Shown: positions 11,740 to 22,499 of the stretch, piece after piece | How the letters are laid out: every line of letters starts with the position of its first letter | How positions within the stretch are numbered: position 1 is the stretch's first letter | From: Cherax quadricarinatus | Lineage: Eukaryota > Arthropoda > Malacostraca > Decapoda > Parastacidae | NCBI RefSeq assembly: GCF_038502225.1 | Contig: NC_091369.1 | Span: forward strand, 4,942,773-5,006,772 | Reading direction: 5' to 3' | DNA length: 64,000 nucleotides | Notes under the pieces: generated by a model | Database searches by the model: none | The model's input: only the letters and a program-made list of their open reading frames with translations | What the model was told of the DNA's origin: nothing | Program-made: the position numbers and the translations under genes

Positions 11740-13505
11740 ACCACTACCACCACCACAACACCTACCACAACTACCACCACAATTACCAGCACTACCATAG
11801 CTACCACCACACTTACCACAACTACCACCACAACCACTAACACTACCATAGCAACCACAACTACCACCACTACCATATATAGTTACCACCATAACCACCA
11901 CCACTACTACTATAGCTACCACCAAAACTACCACCACCACACCTACCACAACCACCACCACTACAACTACTACAACTACCACCACAACCACCACCACTAC
12001 CAGAACTACCACCGTAACTACCAAAACTATTACGAATACCACCACTGCCATAGCTATCACCACAACTACCACCACTACCATAGCTTCCACCACATCTACC
12101 ACCACTACGATAGCTACCACCACAACTATCACCACCACACCTACCACAACTACAATTGCTACCTCAAATGATACCACAACTACCATGTCTACCACGACTA
12201 CCACCACTACCACAACTACCACCACTACCACAACAACCACTACTACCGCAACTACCACCACTACCACAACTATACAACTACCACCACTAGCACAACTACT
12301 ACCACTAGCACAACTACCACCACTACCACAACTACCACAACTACCACCACTACCACAACTACCACCACTACCACAACTACTACAACTACCACACCTACCA
12401 CAACTACCACCACTACCACAACTACCACAACTACCACAACAACTACAGCTACCACCACTACCACAACTACCACAACTACCACCACTACCACAACTACCGC
12501 CACTACTATAACTACCACAACTACTACAACTACCACAACTACTACAACTACCACTACTACAACTACCACCACTGCCACAACTACCACCACTACCACAACT
12601 ACCATAACTACCACAACTACCACCACTACCACAACTACCACCACTACCACAACTACCACCACTACTACAACTACCACAACTACCACAACTACCACACTAA
12701 CCACCACAACCTACCACCACTCCTACAACACAAGCACCACCAACTACCACACTACCACACTACCACCCTACCACACTACCACTACCACCACCACCTACCA
12801 ACACACAACTACCACCACTACCACAACTACCACAACTACCACAACTACCACAAGCACCACCACTACCACAACTACCACAACTACCACAACTACCACAACT
12901 ACCACAACTACCACAACACCACCACTACCACAACTACCACAAGCACCACCACACCACAACTGCCACCATACCACCACTACCACTACCACCACACCACCAC
13001 TACCACCACACACTAACCACTACCAACTACCACCACAACTACCACAACTACCACCAACTACCACAACTACCACAACTACCACAACCTACACAACTACCAC
13101 AACTACCACACTACCACTACCACCACTGACCACAACCACCACACTACCACAACTACCACAACTACCACAACTACCACAATACCACAACTACCATACTACC
13201 TACAACCACACACCACCACAACTACCCAGAACTACCTACCACCTACTACAACTACCACCACTACACACCTACCACAACTACCACCACTACTACAACTACC
13301 ACAACTACCACAACTACCACAACTACCACAACTACCACAACTACCACCACTACCACAACTACCACAACTACCACAACTACCACAACTACCACAACTACCA
13401 CAACTACCACCACTACTACAACTACCACAACTACCACCACTACCACAACTACCACCACTACCACAACTACCACAACTACCACAACTACCACAACTACCAC
13501 CACCT
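11740..13505 (+). repeat. ACC/ACA/ACT minisatellite
   Basis: Long array of ACTACC, ACAACT and ACCACC triplet-like words (for example ACCACCACTACCACAACT). Left part is diverged, right part (13290-13500) more uniform. Plus-strand frames give poly-Thr, minus-strand frames poly-Val or Gly/Cys/Ser; none is a plausible protein. Confidence 0.93.
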
Positions 13506-13617
13506 CCCGCTGACGCAGAAATAACTTCATTCATAATTTAAATTAACATTTTAACTCCATCAAATTTAACAAAGAACTGAGTAAGTTGCCTCAGGCAGCA
13601 CGTGACCACTTGTGCAC

Positions 13618-13812
13618 GTGCTGAGGTGAAGCTGAGGTGAAGCTGAGGTGCTGAGGTGAAGCTGAGGTGAAGCTGATGTGAAGCTGAGGTGAAGCTGAGG
13701 TGCTGAGGTGAAGCTGAGAGGTGCTGAGGTGAAGCTGAGGTGCTGAGGTGAAGCTGAGAGGTGCTGAGGTGAAGCTGAGGTGAAGCTGAGAGGAGTTGAA
13801 GGAAGGCTGAGA
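13618..13812 (+). repeat. 11-bp minisatellite GCTGAGGTGAA
   Basis: About 16 copies of GAGGTGAAGCT with shorter variants (GCTGAGGT, GCTGAGAG). Confidence 0.9.
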
Positions 13813-13834
13813 GATTTTCATAGCGTGATGGAGG

Positions 13835-16200
13835 AGACGGGGTGATAGAGGGGAAGGGGGATTATAGAGGGAAAGGGGACGACAGAGGGGATGGTAGAGG
13901 GGAAGGGGAGGGATTATAGAGGGGAAAGGGGACGACAGAGGATGGTAGAGGGGAAGGGGGATTATAGAAGGAAAGGGGACGACAGAGGGGATGATAGAGG
14001 GAAGGGGATTATAGAAGGAAAGGGGACGACAGAGGGGATGGTAGAGGGAAGGGGGAGGGGATTATAGAGGGAAAGGGGACGACAGAGGGGATGGTAGAGG
14101 GAAGGGGATTATAGAGGGAAAGGGGACGACAGAGGATGGTAGAGGGAAGGGGGATTATAGAGGAAAGGGGACGACAGAGGGGATGGTAGAGGGGAAGGGA
14201 TTATAGAAGGAAAGGGGACGACAGAGGGGATGGTAGAGGAAGGGGATTATAGAAGGAGGGACGACAGAGGGGATGGTAGAGGGAAGGGGGAGGGATTATA
14301 GAGGAAAGGGGACGACAGAGGGGATGGTAGAGGGGAAGGGGGATTATAGGAAAGGAAGGACGACAGAGGGGATGGTAGAGGGAAGGGGATTATAGAAGGA
14401 AAGGGAAAGGGGACGACAGAGGGGATGGTAGAGGAAGGGGAGGATTATAGAAGGAAAGGGGACGACAGAGGGGATGGTAGAGGGGAAGGGGGATTATAGA
14501 GGGAAAGGGGACGACAGAGGGATGGTAGAGGAAGGGGGATTATTATAGGAAAGGGACGACAGGGGAGGGGATGGTAGAGGGGAAGGGGGATTATAGAAGA
14601 AAGGGGACGACAGAGGGGATGGTAGAGGGGAAGGGGATTATAGAAGGAAAGGGGACGACAGAGGGATGGTAGAGGGGAAGGGGATTATTAGAGAGAAAGG
14701 GGACGACAGAGGGGATGGTAGAGGAAGGGGGAATTATAGAGGAAAGGGGACGACAGAGGGGATGGTAGAGGGAAGGGGGATTATAGAGGAAAGGGGACGA
14801 CAGAGGGGATGGTAGAGGGAAGGGGAGGATTATAGAAGGAAAGGGGACGACAGAGGGGATGGTAGAGGGGAAGGGGAGGGATTATAGAAGGAAAGGGGAC
14901 GACAGAGGGGATGGTAGAGGGAAGGGGATTATAGAGGGAAAGGGGACGACAGAGGGGATGGTAGAGGGGAAGGAGGATTATAGAGGGAAAGGGGACGACA
15001 GAGGGGATGGTAGAGGGGAAGGGGGATTATAGAGGGAAAGGGGACGACAGAGGGGATGGTAGAGGGGAAGGGGGATTATAGAAGGAAGGGGACGACAGAG
15101 GGGATGGTAGAGGAAGGGGATTATAGAGGGAAAGGGGACGACAGAGGGGATGGTAGAGGGAAGGGGAGGGGATTATAGAGGGAAAGGGACGACAGAGGGG
15201 ATGGTAGAGGGGAAGGGGATTATAGAAGGAAAGGGGACGACAGAGGGGATGGTAGAGGGTAAGGGGGATTATAGAGGGAAAGGGGACGACAGAGGGGATG
15301 GTAGAGGGGAAGGGGAAGGGGGTTATAGAGGGAAGGGGACGACAGAGGGGATGGTATAGGGGAAGGATGATTATAGAGGAAAGGGACGACAGAGGGGATG
15401 GTAGAGGAAGGGGGATTATAGAGGAAAGGGACGACAGAGGGGATGGTAGAGGGGAAGGGGATTATAGAAGGAAAGGGGACGACAGAGGGGATGGTAGAGG
15501 GAAGGGGGATTATAGAGGGAAAGGGGACGACAGAGGGATGGTAGAGGGGAAGGGGGTTATTATAGAGGAAAGGGGACGACTGAGGGGATGGTAGAGGGGA
15601 AGGGGGATTATAGAGGAAAGGGGACGACAGAGGGGATGGTAGAGAGGGGAAGATTAGAATTGAAGGAAGGGGACGACAGAGGGGATGGTAGAGGGGAAGG
15701 GGGATTATAGAAGGAAAGGGGACGACAGAGGGGATGGTAGAGGGGAAGGGGGATTATAGAGAGAAAGGGGACGACAGAGGGGATGGTAGAGGGGAAGGGG
15801 AGGGGGAATTATAGAGGAAAGGGGACGACAGAGGGGATGGTAGAGGGGAAGGGGGATTATAGAGGAAAGGGGACGACAGAGGATGGTAGAGGGGAAGGGG
15901 AGATTATAGAAGGAAAGGGGACGACAGAGGGATGGTAGAGGGGAAGGGGGATTATAGAGGGAAAGGGGACGACAGAGGGGATGGTAGAGGGGAAGGGGGA
16001 TTATAGAAGGAAAGGGGACGACAGAGGGGATGGTAGAGGGGAAGGGGGATTATAGAGGGAAAGGGGACGACAGAGGGGATGGTAGAGGGGAAGGGGGATT
16101 ATAGAAGGAAAGGGGACGACAGAGGGGATGGTAGAGGGGAAGGGGGATTATAGAGGGAAAGGGGACGACAGAGGGGATGGTAGAGGGGAGATGAGGTGAC
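13835..16200 (+). repeat. About 50-bp purine-rich satellite
   Basis: About 47 copies of a unit containing GGATTATAGAGGGAAAGG, GGACGACAGAGGGGATGG and TAGAGGGGAAGG. The plus strand is almost all purine apart from the fixed T and C positions. Copy length varies mainly in G and A runs. Remaining sequence to 16510 is GA/GGA-rich debris. Confidence 0.95.
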
Positions 16201-16599
16201 AGAGGGGAGAGGATATGATAGAGGGGAAAGGGGGGGGTTAGAGGAGAGAAGGGGTGATGGAGGAAGAGGGGGCTGGAATATGTAATTTAACTGATATATG
16301 CATGGACACACTTAGGTAGGGAGGAGGGGAGGGGAAAGCACGGAACGAGCGGTGGGTCGTGATGTGATGGGTAGTTGGGTCGTTAGACACTAATCACTCT
16401 CTTTGTTGTGAAGGGTCGTGTTATTGTGTTGGGGGGGAGGGAGGGGGGAGAGGGGAGGGGAAGAGGAGGAGGAGAGGAGGAAGGAGGGAGCCCAGGAGGA
16501 GGGGAGAGGGGATCATGAAATGTCCAAAGAGAGAAGTATGACACCAGCATCTCTGAAGAGATTATCTCAGCATCCATAAATCATCTCCCTAATAAATTA

Positions 16600-16601
<2 letters not shown>

Positions 16602-16684
<83 letters not shown>
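16602..16684. repeat. (TA)n microsatellite
   Basis: Uninterrupted TA dinucleotides. Confidence 0.97.
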
Positions 16685-16686
<2 letters not shown>

Positions 16687-16833
16687 CTTCTCCTTCCTTC
16701 CTTCCTTCGCCTCTCCTTCAAGGAGACTGACCCTAAGATGCTTTCTGTGTCATAACGACAGGGAAAAAATTTGAGAATACATGCAAAAAAAGAAAAAAGG
16801 AAATATTCCACGAACTCACACAAATCTATATGC

Positions 16834-16837
<4 letters not shown>

Positions 16838-16918
<81 letters not shown>

Positions 16919-17011
16919 AAAAATCTGCAGGAGTTTTTTCTGTGTTTGGAGAGCAGCGGCAGCCAGGCCAGGATGAAACAGAATGTTCTTGTCAAAAGAT
17001 ACAAAAGAGTT

Positions 17012-17053
<42 letters not shown>

Positions 17054-17161
17054 ATCTGTGTACTCACCTAATTGTGGTTGCAGGGATCGAGACTCAGCTC
17101 CTGGCCCCGCCTCTTCACCGAATGCTACTTAGGTCCTCCTTCCCCCTACGTGTGTGTGTGA

Positions 17162-17215
<54 letters not shown>
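16838..17215 (+). repeat. (GA)n, (CT)n and (CT)n microsatellites
   Basis: GA repeat at 16838-16916, CT repeat at 17014-17052 and CT repeat at 17167-17214. A LINE B piece lies between the last two. GA and CT blocks on one strand are mutually complementary. Confidence 0.95.
17055..17150 (-). mobile_element. LINE family B 3'-end fragment
   Basis: Plus-strand words ACTCACCTAATTGTGGTTGC and CTCAGCTCCTGGCCCCGCC match the left ends of the LINE B copies at 32.26 and 50.67 kb. The orientation is minus, with the element's 3' end on the left. Confidence 0.75.
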
Positions 17216-17217
<2 letters not shown>

Positions 17218-17402
17218 TCCTTCAGTGTTCAACGTGCTGAACGTTCAACAAATGTTAAACGAATGTGATTTACGTTGAATAAGTGAATTTGTTGAACAAG
17301 CGATGAACGGACGGAGGATCGAGTCTCCACTATTCCTTCACCATTTGAACCCCCCTTCTTCTCTTACCTTCCCCATGCGGGTTTACTGCATCCTCTCCCC
17401 AT

Positions 17403-17541
17403 CAAGGTCGACCTTGAGGGTATCTACTAGCACTTACTAGTATTCTGTCAGCATCAAGGTAGACCTTGAGGGTATCTACTAACACTTACTAGTATTCTGT
17501 CAGCATCAAGATCGACCTTGAGGGTATCTACTAGCACTTAC
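17403..17541 (-). repeat. 52-bp tandem repeat carrying copies of the Vsx exon splice donor
   Basis: Two complete units and a partial unit lie directly downstream (in gene orientation) of the homeobox exon. The real donor (complement of ACTTAC at 17536-17541) has exact copies at 17484-17489 and 17432-17437, spaced 52 bp apart. Each copy is preceded, in gene orientation, by GACAGAATACTA where the exon has GACAGAATACAA, and is followed by the same intron bases. The repeat unit therefore includes roughly the last 12 exon bases, the donor, and about 40 intron bases. Confidence 0.85.
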
Positions 17542-17665
17542 TTGTATTCTGTCTTCGGGAAGGTCGAGTTTGAGAGACAGCATCTCTCTGGCGTACACAT
17601 CTGGGTAGTGAGCATCCTTGAAGGCTTTCTCCAGCTCCTCCAGCTGGTAGGAGGTGAAGATGGTC
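17542..17665 (-). CDS. Vsx: Homeobox exon of a Vsx/Chx10-type paired-like homeodomain gene
   Basis: Read on the minus strand, an acceptor (TCTTATCACAG) precedes base 17665 and the donor GTAAGT follows base 17542. The 124 bases encode one completing base plus 41 codons: [15 protein letters not shown], then [13 protein letters not shown], then [13 protein letters not shown]. This corresponds to homeodomain residues 6 to 46: helix 1, helix 2 and the start of helix 3. The YPDVYARE and LPEDRIQ signatures are those of the Vsx (Chx10/ceh-10) family, nuclear transcription factors that specify retinal and interneuron cell types. The exon ends between residues 46 and 47, the classical intron position of paired-type homeoboxes. 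The next exon should start VWFQNRRAKW; I found no such sequence to the left, so the following intron is probably longer than 17 kb (or the exon is in the gap). No stop or frameshift. It starts mid-protein, so start-codon-based ORF searches miss it. Confidence 0.88.
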
Positions 17666-17724
17666 CTGTGATAAGAGATAAGAAGGCTTTAGAGGCCAGG
17701 AGGAGGAGGAGAAGAGAGGAGGAG

Positions 17725-17853
17725 GAAGATAGAGGTGGGATCCATACATAGCTTGAAGAATAGGTACGATGGGGCGTATGCAGTCAGGAGAGTGAAGGCT
17801 GTAGCGGCCAGTGGAGAGGCGGAGGGCCAAGAGCTGTGAATCCAACCATGTTA
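17725..17853 (+). mobile_element. Decayed LINE family B 3'-end fragment
   Basis: On the minus strand, TCACAGCTCTTGGCCCTCC, a TCCACTGGCCGCTAC-like stretch, and CAAGCTATGTATGGATCC align with the 3' region of LINE B at 32.28-32.38 kb. Its 3' end faces right, and a (CA)n tract at 17854-17900 follows immediately, as at the other LINE B 3' ends. It lies in the intron just upstream of the Vsx exon. Confidence 0.65.

Positions 17854-17900
<47 letters not shown>
17854..17900. repeat. (CA)n microsatellite
   Basis: About 23 CA dinucleotides directly attached to the LINE B 3' end. Confidence 0.95.
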
Positions 17901-17902
<2 letters not shown>

Positions 17903-17966
17903 GGTTCTCACCTAAATATCCATGATGAATGTAATTTTTATATATTTTTTAAGTGTTTGTGATGAG

Positions 17967-18622
<656 letters not shown>

Positions 18623-19609
18623 TTGGTATCTTCTTAGCCAACCTCGCCTCTCTTGTGCAGCAATTGTCTGACCCAAGCAGACAGCCCTTCACTCGCTTCC
18701 ACTCTCACAAGAGTTCACAGATGACTATTGTTTTGACTGTTCTGACACACACACAGAGGTAGCTTCTTCTTTCTTCTTCTTCTCTCTTTTTCTTCATTGT
18801 CAACTGCTTCTTCTTCGTTCTCCTTAACTAATGAATCTGCTGTTTTATCCCTACATTGGGTGTTAAAAATATTGTTGATGATATTCGAACCAGGTGATAC
18901 AGCCTTAAGGCTCTTGTGTAATGGGTAGACTTCATCCGATTAAGCCAACCTACTAAGATCGTCCCTACTGCACACACGTATCTGTGTTCACTAACTTTAG
19001 TGCACAAATTCCTGATCGTGTCTCCTACGTATTATTTGTAACGGTGACTACACGGGATCAGGTGTACTCAGGCAGTAGATGTAACTTGTGTGGTGGAAAC
19101 ACTACTAGAAGTAGATATTGCAAGCTCCAAGTGGATGTTGCAGGAGCTATGTGGATGTTGCAGGAGCCATGTGGATGTTGCTTGTAGCCAGTGTTGTGTT
19201 GCTAGCTACAGTGTTGCTAGGGACGACACCCTGGTTGGGTAATAGGTATAAATCCTATCGACTTCAACAGATTCATTATGTCTGCACGTGACCTATACAC
19301 TAACGACTCTGTCATCCCATAAAAGGGTATTAATCCCTTTAAAAGGGGAATTAAAGTAACCTCTGTGAATAAGGCGAGAATCATAATATGGGATTTAATC
19401 ATGCACAAAATTCCTTCCTAATCTATAAAATTTTTTATTCTAATTTCCCAGTGAATCAGTCTCATTTGAAGGTCTGAGAGATATGATACAGAATGCTGAT
19501 ACGAATGAGAAAGAGAGAGAAAATAGTGGATAATGTCACCCTTAATGACCATACACTCTCAGCTTCCTTAAGTCGTAAACACAGGAGGTGTAACAATATA
19601 CAGAGTAGT
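18623..19609. other. Low-repeat stretch with a dispersed-repeat fragment
   Basis: No exon with splice ends is visible. Bases 18893-18960 (CAGGTGATACAGCCTTAAGG, then a GTAATGGGTAGACTTC-like stretch) resemble the start of the minisatellite at 25960, so they are a diverged single copy of the same dispersed element. At 19130-19180 a small triplication of GTGGATGTTGCAGGAGC occurs. Confidence 0.5.
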
Positions 19610-21365
19610 AAGGATAGGTTAGGATAGGTTAGGTTAAATTAGTTTAGGTTAGGTTAGGTTAGGTTAGGTTAGGTTAGGTTAGGTTAGGTTAGGTTGGGAT
19701 TAGGCCCAGGTCAGGTTAGAGTTGGGTTGGGATTAGGTTAGAGTTGGGTTAGGTTAAGTTAGGTTAGGTTGAGTTAGATTGAGTTAGGCCAGGTCAGGTC
19801 AGATTGAGTTAGGTTGAGTTAGGTTGAGTGCAGGTTAGGTTAGGTTAAGTTAGGTAGGTCAGGTTAGAGTTAGATTGGATTAGGTTAGAGTTGGGTTAGA
19901 GTTGGGTTGGGTTAGGTTGGAGGTTAGGTTAGGTTAGGTTAGGTTAGGTTAGGTTAGGTTAGGTTAGGTTAGGTTGGGATTAGGCCCGGGTCAGGTTAGG
20001 TTGGGATGGGTTGGGTTAGGTTAGGTTGAGTTGGGATTGGTTAGGTTGGAAGTTAGGTTAGGTTAGGTTGAGTTGGGTTGAGTTGGGATTGGAGACAGGT
20101 TGACCAGGTCAGGTTGATTTGAGATGGGTTAGGTTAGGTTAGTTAGGTTGGAAGTTAGGTTAGGTTAGGTTGAGTTAGGTTAGGTTAGGTTGAGTTGGGA
20201 TTTGGGATTGGAGTTGGAGTTGAGTTGAGTTGGGCCAGGTCAGAGTTGGGTTAGGATGGGTTAGGTTAGGATTGGAAGTTAGGTTAGTTAGGTTAAGGTT
20301 AGGTTAGGCCAGGCCAGGTCAGGTTGGGATTGGGTTAGAGTTGGGATTGGAGGTTGGGATTAGGTGGAACAGAGGCCCGAAAGGCCAGGTCAGGTTAGTT
20401 AGAGGTTAGGTTAAGGTTAGGTTAGGTTGGGGATTGGGCCAGGCCAGATCAGGTTGGGATTGGAGGTTAGGTTAGAGTTAGGTTAGGTTGGAAGTTAGGC
20501 CAGGCCAGATTGGAGTGGAGTTGGAGATTGAGTTGGGTTAGGTTAGGTTAGGTTAGGCCAGGCCAGGTCAGGTTAGGTTAGGTTAGGTTAAGGTTAGGTT
20601 AGGTTAGGTTAGTTAGGTAGGTAGTCCAGGTTAGGTTAGGTTAGGTTTGGGTTGGGTTAGGTTAGGTGGGTTGGAGTGGAGTTGGGTTTGGGTGGAGTTG
20701 GGATTGAGGCCAGGGGCCAGGTCCAGGTTAGAGTTAGGTTAGGTTAGAGTTAGGTTAGGTTGAGTTAGGTTAGGCCAGGCCAGGTCAGGTTAGGTTGGGT
20801 TAGGTTAGGTTGAGTTGAGTTGGGTTAGGTTAGGTGGGTTGGAGTTGAGTTGAGTTAGGCCAGGCCAGGTCCAGGTTGGAGTTGGGTTAAGTTAGGTTAG
20901 GTTAGGTTAGGTTAGGTTAGGCCAGGCCAGGTCAGGTTGGGATTGGAAGTTAGGATTAGTTTTGGGTTGGATTGGGTTAGGTTGGGTTAGGTTGGGTTAG
21001 AGTTGGGTTAGGTTAGGTTAGGTTAGGTTAGGTTAGGTTGGGATTTAGGTTAGTTGGGTTAGGTTGAGGCCAGGCCAGGTCAGGTTAGGTTAGATTGGGT
21101 TAGGTTAGGCCAGGCCAGGTCCGGGTTAGGTTAGGTTAGGTTGGAGTTAGGTTGGGTTAGGTTGGAGTTGGAGTTGAGTTAGGTTAGATTGAGTTGGGTT
21201 AGGCCAGGCCAGGTCAGGTTAGGTTGGGGTTAGGTTAGGTTAGGTTAGGTTAGGTTGGGATTTGGAAGTTTAGGTTAGGTTGAGTTAGGATTTGGGTTGA
21301 GTTGGGTTAGGTTGGGTTAGGTTAGGTTGGGATTGGGATTGGAGTTAGGTTAGGTTAGGATTAGA
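19610..21365 (+). repeat. Degenerate (TTAGG)n, arthropod telomere-type, interstitial array
   Basis: Perfect runs of GGTTA (for example 19641-19692 and 19925-19974) alternate with GTTGGGATT, GAGTTGG and GGCCAGGTCAGG variants. TTAGG is the ancestral arthropod telomeric repeat. The G-rich strand is the plus strand throughout. The motif TTGGGATTAGGCCC recurs about 281 bp apart (near 19693 and 19974), suggesting a higher-order unit. Confidence 0.88.
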
Positions 21366-21509
21366 ACAGGTTGATCCTGAAATCTGTTCGTAAGTTTGTG
21401 TTTAATTATTTTAAGGCTTAATGTAAAATCCTGAACCTACATTACCGCAATGGATGCTGGGAGAGGGTAACCCCACTACCACTACTGTTATCAAAGATAA
21501 TTCCTTGGG

Positions 21510-21575
21510 TAGGACTTGCCTAGTATGGGCCAGTAAACCTCCTGCAGTGCTCCATCTTTCTTGTATTCCAAGTCT
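21510..21575 (+). mobile_element. Probable LINE 3'-end fragment
   Basis: The stretch GACTTGCCTAGTATGGGCC followed by CCTGCAGTGCTCCATC-like sequence resembles a 3' tail I associate with decapod CR1-like LINEs. No coding sequence remains. Assigned from memory of the motif, not alignment. Confidence 0.35.
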
Positions 21576-22499
21576 CGGAGCACAGTGCTGATGCCCCCTG
21601 CGGCCCGGTCGTTGACCAGACTTTATCTATTTTCTTCGTCCAGTTTCGTGCCTCCGTTCATAGTTTAATTTTCAACACCTCATATACAGACTGTAGAGGG
21701 CCGAGCCTGGGACTGATACCCCGAGTTTTTAATATGTCGTCAGTCGCTAGTCAGCTAGAAATAACTTAGACAAGTGATACAAATCAACAGTCAGAAGCAC
21801 CACTGGGAAACACAAATCTGCTAATGGTACACAATTCAAAGGGAAAGTTACACAATAGGGAATAAATGGGGGTTTTCCACGACCTCTCCCCCCCAAAAAA
21901 AATCTGAGATGGTGGAATGGGAATAGAAGTGAAAATGTGAGAAATGGGAATAGAATGAGCAACTGGGAGAGGGAATTGGATTGGGTCTCTTTGCAGGGAT
22001 GGTGAGTATGGGAAGGGAGGGATGGAGGGTGGGTGGGATGGAGGGAGGGATGGAGGGTGGGATGCAGGGTGGGATGGAGGGTGGGATGGAGGCAGGTATG
22101 GAGGCCTTGGGAAGCACCAGTCATTTGAGATGGAAGGATGTAAATCGCTCGTAAGATATCAACCTTCTCGCTGTTGGAGAGGACTTGTCAGGACAGGACT
22201 CCATTACCAGAGTGATAGAAAGAAGGAGAGAGTTGAATGAGAAGTAATCTGGTACGTAATCTGGCACAGGCCAGCAGTCGAAGCTGGAGGGACAACGAAC
22301 ATCAGATTAACCTCAGATTTTGACGATACACTAATGAGTCAACAGCCTGGTTGATCAGAGCCCGAGTACCGATTAACGGACGGAGGATCGAGTTTACACA
22401 CTCTCACACATACACTATCTCCCTCACTCGTCACAACTGATACCGCCAGGAAGACCGGCAGCAGACCACCCACCCCAAAGTCCCAGCTGTCTGAGGGTG
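21576..22499. other. Mostly unique sequence with a short GGATGGAGGGT minisatellite
   Basis: 22018-22105 is a short run of GGGATGGAGGGT-type units. At 22376-22393 the words ACGGACGGAGGATCGAGT repeat those at 17306-17323, marking a shared dispersed element of unknown type. No open coding exon is convincing. Confidence 0.45.

Noticed and set aside
17900..17935. Upstream Vsx exon ending at a minus-strand AG|GTGAGAA donor
   Set aside because: The phase would fit (AG plus G gives Arg), but the preceding codons read HSWIF-like residues rather than the basic KRRHR expected before the homeodomain.
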